A stretch of DNA of 64,000 nt, from positions 1,984,001 through 2,048,000 of the forward strand of contig NZ_CP084090.1 in assembly GCF_020217425.1 (NCBI RefSeq). The letters run 5' to 3'. The stretch is from Halomicrobium urmianum (GTDB taxonomy: Archaea > Halobacteriota > Halobacteria > Halobacteriales > Haloarculaceae). How positions within the stretch are numbered: the first letter of the stretch is position 1; the number at the start of each line of letters is the position of its first letter. The notes beneath the pieces are model-generated. The model searched no databases and was not told the origin of the DNA. It saw nothing but the letters and a program-made list of their open reading frames with translations. Shown piece by piece: positions 62,666 to 64,000 of the stretch. A program made the translations under genes and the position numbers.

Positions 62666-62840
62666 TCAGGTCGACGGCCGCGCCCAGCGTCAGATAGCCC
62701 ATCACCGCGATCGAGGCGCCGATCAGCAGTCCACCCATTACGACCAGAAGTGCCGAGAGGGGGTCGACCGTCATGACCTCCAGGAACTCGCCCGGCATAC
62801 TGACGATGCTGTCGATCAGCTCACTCAGCAGCGATTGCAT
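62619..62840 (-). CDS. 73-aa one-to-two-helix membrane protein, convergent with mer
   Basis: Starts at ATG 62840 (MQSLLSELIDSIVSMPGEFL). Central hydrophobic segment SALLVVMGGLLIGASIAVMG followed by YLTLGAAVDLI, ending with a basic/polar tail GSRGQPRADR. The last 47 bp lie within the 3' end of mer on the other strand. No family recognised. Composition before the hydrophobic segment looks coding, so it is likely real. Confidence 0.55.
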   Translation of the reverse strand: MQSLLSELIDSIVSMPGEFLEVMTVDPLSALLVVMGGLLIGASIAVMGYLTLGAAVDLITPDVGSRGQPRADR

Positions 62841-62931
62841 GGGGGACCGTTGGCACACCCGCCACTTGGCTCTCCCGGTCCGCTTCTAGGAACGGTGTGT
62901 ACCTTCTGTGGGGACAGGTCCGTTATGATTG

Positions 62932-63320
62932 GGAACAACCAGAAAGCCCCGGCCTGTTCGACTCGGGGGTGGTTCGAGAGACGGCTCTCCCGTCTCTCGT
63001 CATCACGAAAGATGCCTCTGGCATCTTTCGAACGACCTCGCTGTGCGCTTCGCTCACTCCGTTCGCTGCAGTGCTTGCGTCGGCCGCCGTCGTCGAACAG
63101 GCCGCCCCTTTCAGTCCCACCCGTGTCGGCTGGTCAATCAGCCGAAAGGTGGGACTGAAAGGGGCCGACCCGCTCCGGGAACCCCGGCGAAGCAAGCACC
63201 GTCGTTCGAGAGAGTCTCGTGATCACGAAAGACGCCGGAGGCGTCTTTCGAACGACAACACAGTGAGGACCGCAGCGAGCCGCGGGACCGGAGCAGGTCG
63301 GGGGCTTTCTGGTTCTCGTC
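62932..63320. repeat. hairpin-cluster element D with terminal inverted repeats
   Basis: The 62841-63389 gap holds this structured element. Ends: GAACAACCAGAAAGCCCCGG (62933-62952) is largely the reverse complement of CGGGGGCTTTCTGGTTCTC near 63299-63317. Stems inside: GAGAGACGG/CCGTCTCTC (62976-62998), CGAAAGATGCC/GGCATCTTTCG (63006-63030), a perfect 18-bp GCCCCTTTCAGTCCCACC pair (63104-63121 with 63148-63165) enclosing CGGCTG/CAGCCG, and CGAAAGACGCC/GGCGTCTTTCG (63226-63250). The 40-nt core at 63040-63079 differs from element C at three positions. No gene seen. Confidence 0.85.
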
Positions 63321-63389
63321 CTATCCAGTTGCTAGGCTACACGCGACGGTGGCGGGGAACCTAAGGCCCGCGAGCGCACAGCGAGAGGT

Positions 63390-63668
63390 ATGTCGGAGGA
63401 CGCATCGCTGACCGACTTCGCGGCGGGCGACGACGGCGAGAGCGGCGACGAGCCGGTGAGCGACGGCGAGGCGGCCGACGAGAGCGACGGCGCCACGGAC
63501 GGCGACGGGACGGGGACCGACGAGACGACCGCGACGGACGACGTCGAGCCGGCGGAGACGACCTTCGCGTGGTCGCCGGACGGCGTCTGCGAGGCCTGCG
63601 GGGTGGGCGCCGAGCGGCGGTGGCGCGGCGAGGCGGGGCTGGTCTGCGGCGAGTGCAAGGAGTGGTGA
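63390..63668 (+). CDS. 92-aa acidic protein with C-terminal CxxC zinc ribbon
   Basis: Starts at ATG 63390. Residues 1-60 are Asp/Glu/Gly/Thr low complexity; the C-terminal 30 residues are TFAWSPDGVCEACGVGAERR and LVCGECKEW, two CxxC pairs forming a likely single zinc site. The arrangement matches a haloarchaeal family of disordered-tail zinc-ribbon proteins (possibly DUF7573; the number is from memory). Function unknown. Confidence 0.75.
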   Translation: MSEDASLTDFAAGDDGESGDEPVSDGEAADESDGATDGDGTGTDETTATDDVEPAETTFAWSPDGVCEACGVGAERRWRGEAGLVCGECKEW

Positions 63669-63856
63669 ACAGCGGCGAATCGTCGACGCGGTCGTGACCG
63701 CTCTGCCGGGACCGCACGGCCGTACGGACGCACTGATTCCCCCAGCAGAGTTACAAGTGTTCGACCCATAGACGGCCGCACGACAGGAGTACGCGCCGCC
63801 GTGGGTCGCCCCCGGGGGAGGGGTGCCCCCGCCGCTGGCGCGAAGCGTCGGAAACC

Positions 63857-64000
63857 ATGACAGATACGGACACCACACGAGGGACGCAGGTCGAGACCAC
63901 GGTCGGGGACGCCAACCGGGTCGCGACGGAGGTGATCGAGAACGTCGAGGAGGTGATCGTCGGTCACCGCGAGGAGATCGAGCACATCGTGACGGCGATG
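63857..64000 (+). CDS. MoxR-family AAA ATPase, N-terminus only
   Basis: ATG 63857 opens a frame that runs off the window (48 codons). After a Thr/Asp-rich start it reads VATEVIENVEEVIVGHREEI and EHIVTAM, the conserved MoxR N-terminal helix preceding the Walker A region, which lies beyond the edge. MoxR ATPases act as chaperones for VWA-domain or other protein maturation. Upstream, AGTTACAAGTG at about 63749-63759 could be promoter sequence. Confidence 0.8.
   Translation, partial: MTDTDTTRGTQVETTVGDANRVATEVIENVEEVIVGHREEIEHIVTAM

Noticed and set aside
62897-63364. A 155-codon open frame over element D
   Set aside because: It runs through perfect inverted repeats and has no promoter or family motif.

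Overview
The window is chromosomal DNA from a halophilic archaeon (class Halobacteria). Four things show this: very high GC with NNC/NNG codon preference, strongly acidic proteins, mostly leaderless genes with a TATA-like box about 27-30 nt before the start codon, and the haloarchaeal order rpoH-rpoB2-rpoB1-rpoA1-rpoA2-nusA ... rps12-rps7 ... aEF-2 ... aEF-1alpha-rps10-tRNA-Ala. The genus cannot be fixed from sequence reading alone; a member of the Haloarculaceae is a weak guess.

Layout. 1-10.4 kb: a cut-off lipoprotein, a GT-C type membrane protein, an HVO_0476-type zinc protein, two isoaspartyl-methyltransferase-like genes around a nonsense-interrupted exported gene, a CetZ tubulin, a frameshifted membrane-anchored gene, a HerA-like ATPase, two CrcB fluoride-channel genes and a class V aminotransferase. 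10.4-13.6 kb: a small winged-helix protein, a coiled-coil protein, two identical tRNA-Asp genes and an ABC peptide-binding lipoprotein that appears to have lost its last 14 codons to a TAG. 13.9-25.8 kb: the RNA polymerase operon and nusA, an inverted chemotaxis transducer, then rps12 and rps7. 25.8-33.4 kb: aldo/keto reductase, PQQ-type sugar dehydrogenase, the BioYMN biotin importer, a decayed thiolase, a HEFAH peptidase-like protein, and a tandem hairpin-repeat array whose third unit is split by an IS1595-type element. 33.4-40.8 kb: aEF-2, two tiny zinc-ribbon proteins, ACT protein plus homoserine dehydrogenase, aEF-1alpha, rps10 and tRNA-Ala. 41-51 kb: an orphan PD-(D/E)XK protein beside the tRNA, a flavin reductase, RNase HI, many small proteins, a second aldo/keto reductase and a ferredoxin-nitrite/sulfite reductase. 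51-64 kb: a DUF389 membrane protein, two Gfo/Idh/MocA dehydrogenases, EngB, an archaeosortase-type surface protein, a NUDIX-eIF2B fusion, a YfcE-type phosphoesterase, CofE, Mer and the start of a MoxR ATPase.

How the parts work together. The centre is the information-processing core (transcription, ribosome, both elongation factors). It is interleaved with cofactor and central metabolism: biotin uptake, F420 glutamylation next to an F420-type Mer reductase, homoserine/threonine synthesis and nitrogen assimilation. Accessory signs are limited to one IS, one orphan nuclease-like gene beside a tRNA, and several broken genes.

The most unusual material is non-coding. A dispersed family of intergenic hairpin clusters lies after aEF-2, after rps10, at 47.8-48.4 kb and at 62.9-63.3 kb. 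Two of these clusters share terminal inverted repeats and a 40-nt core, and a similar palindromic piece is inserted in frame in the thiolase gene. A separate two-hairpin, about 80-bp tandem repeat with apparent compensatory base changes sits directly before aEF-2. I regard these as the best candidates for something undescribed. Three single-site coding disruptions in the first 14 kb (TGA, one-base deletion, TAG) need checking against raw reads.
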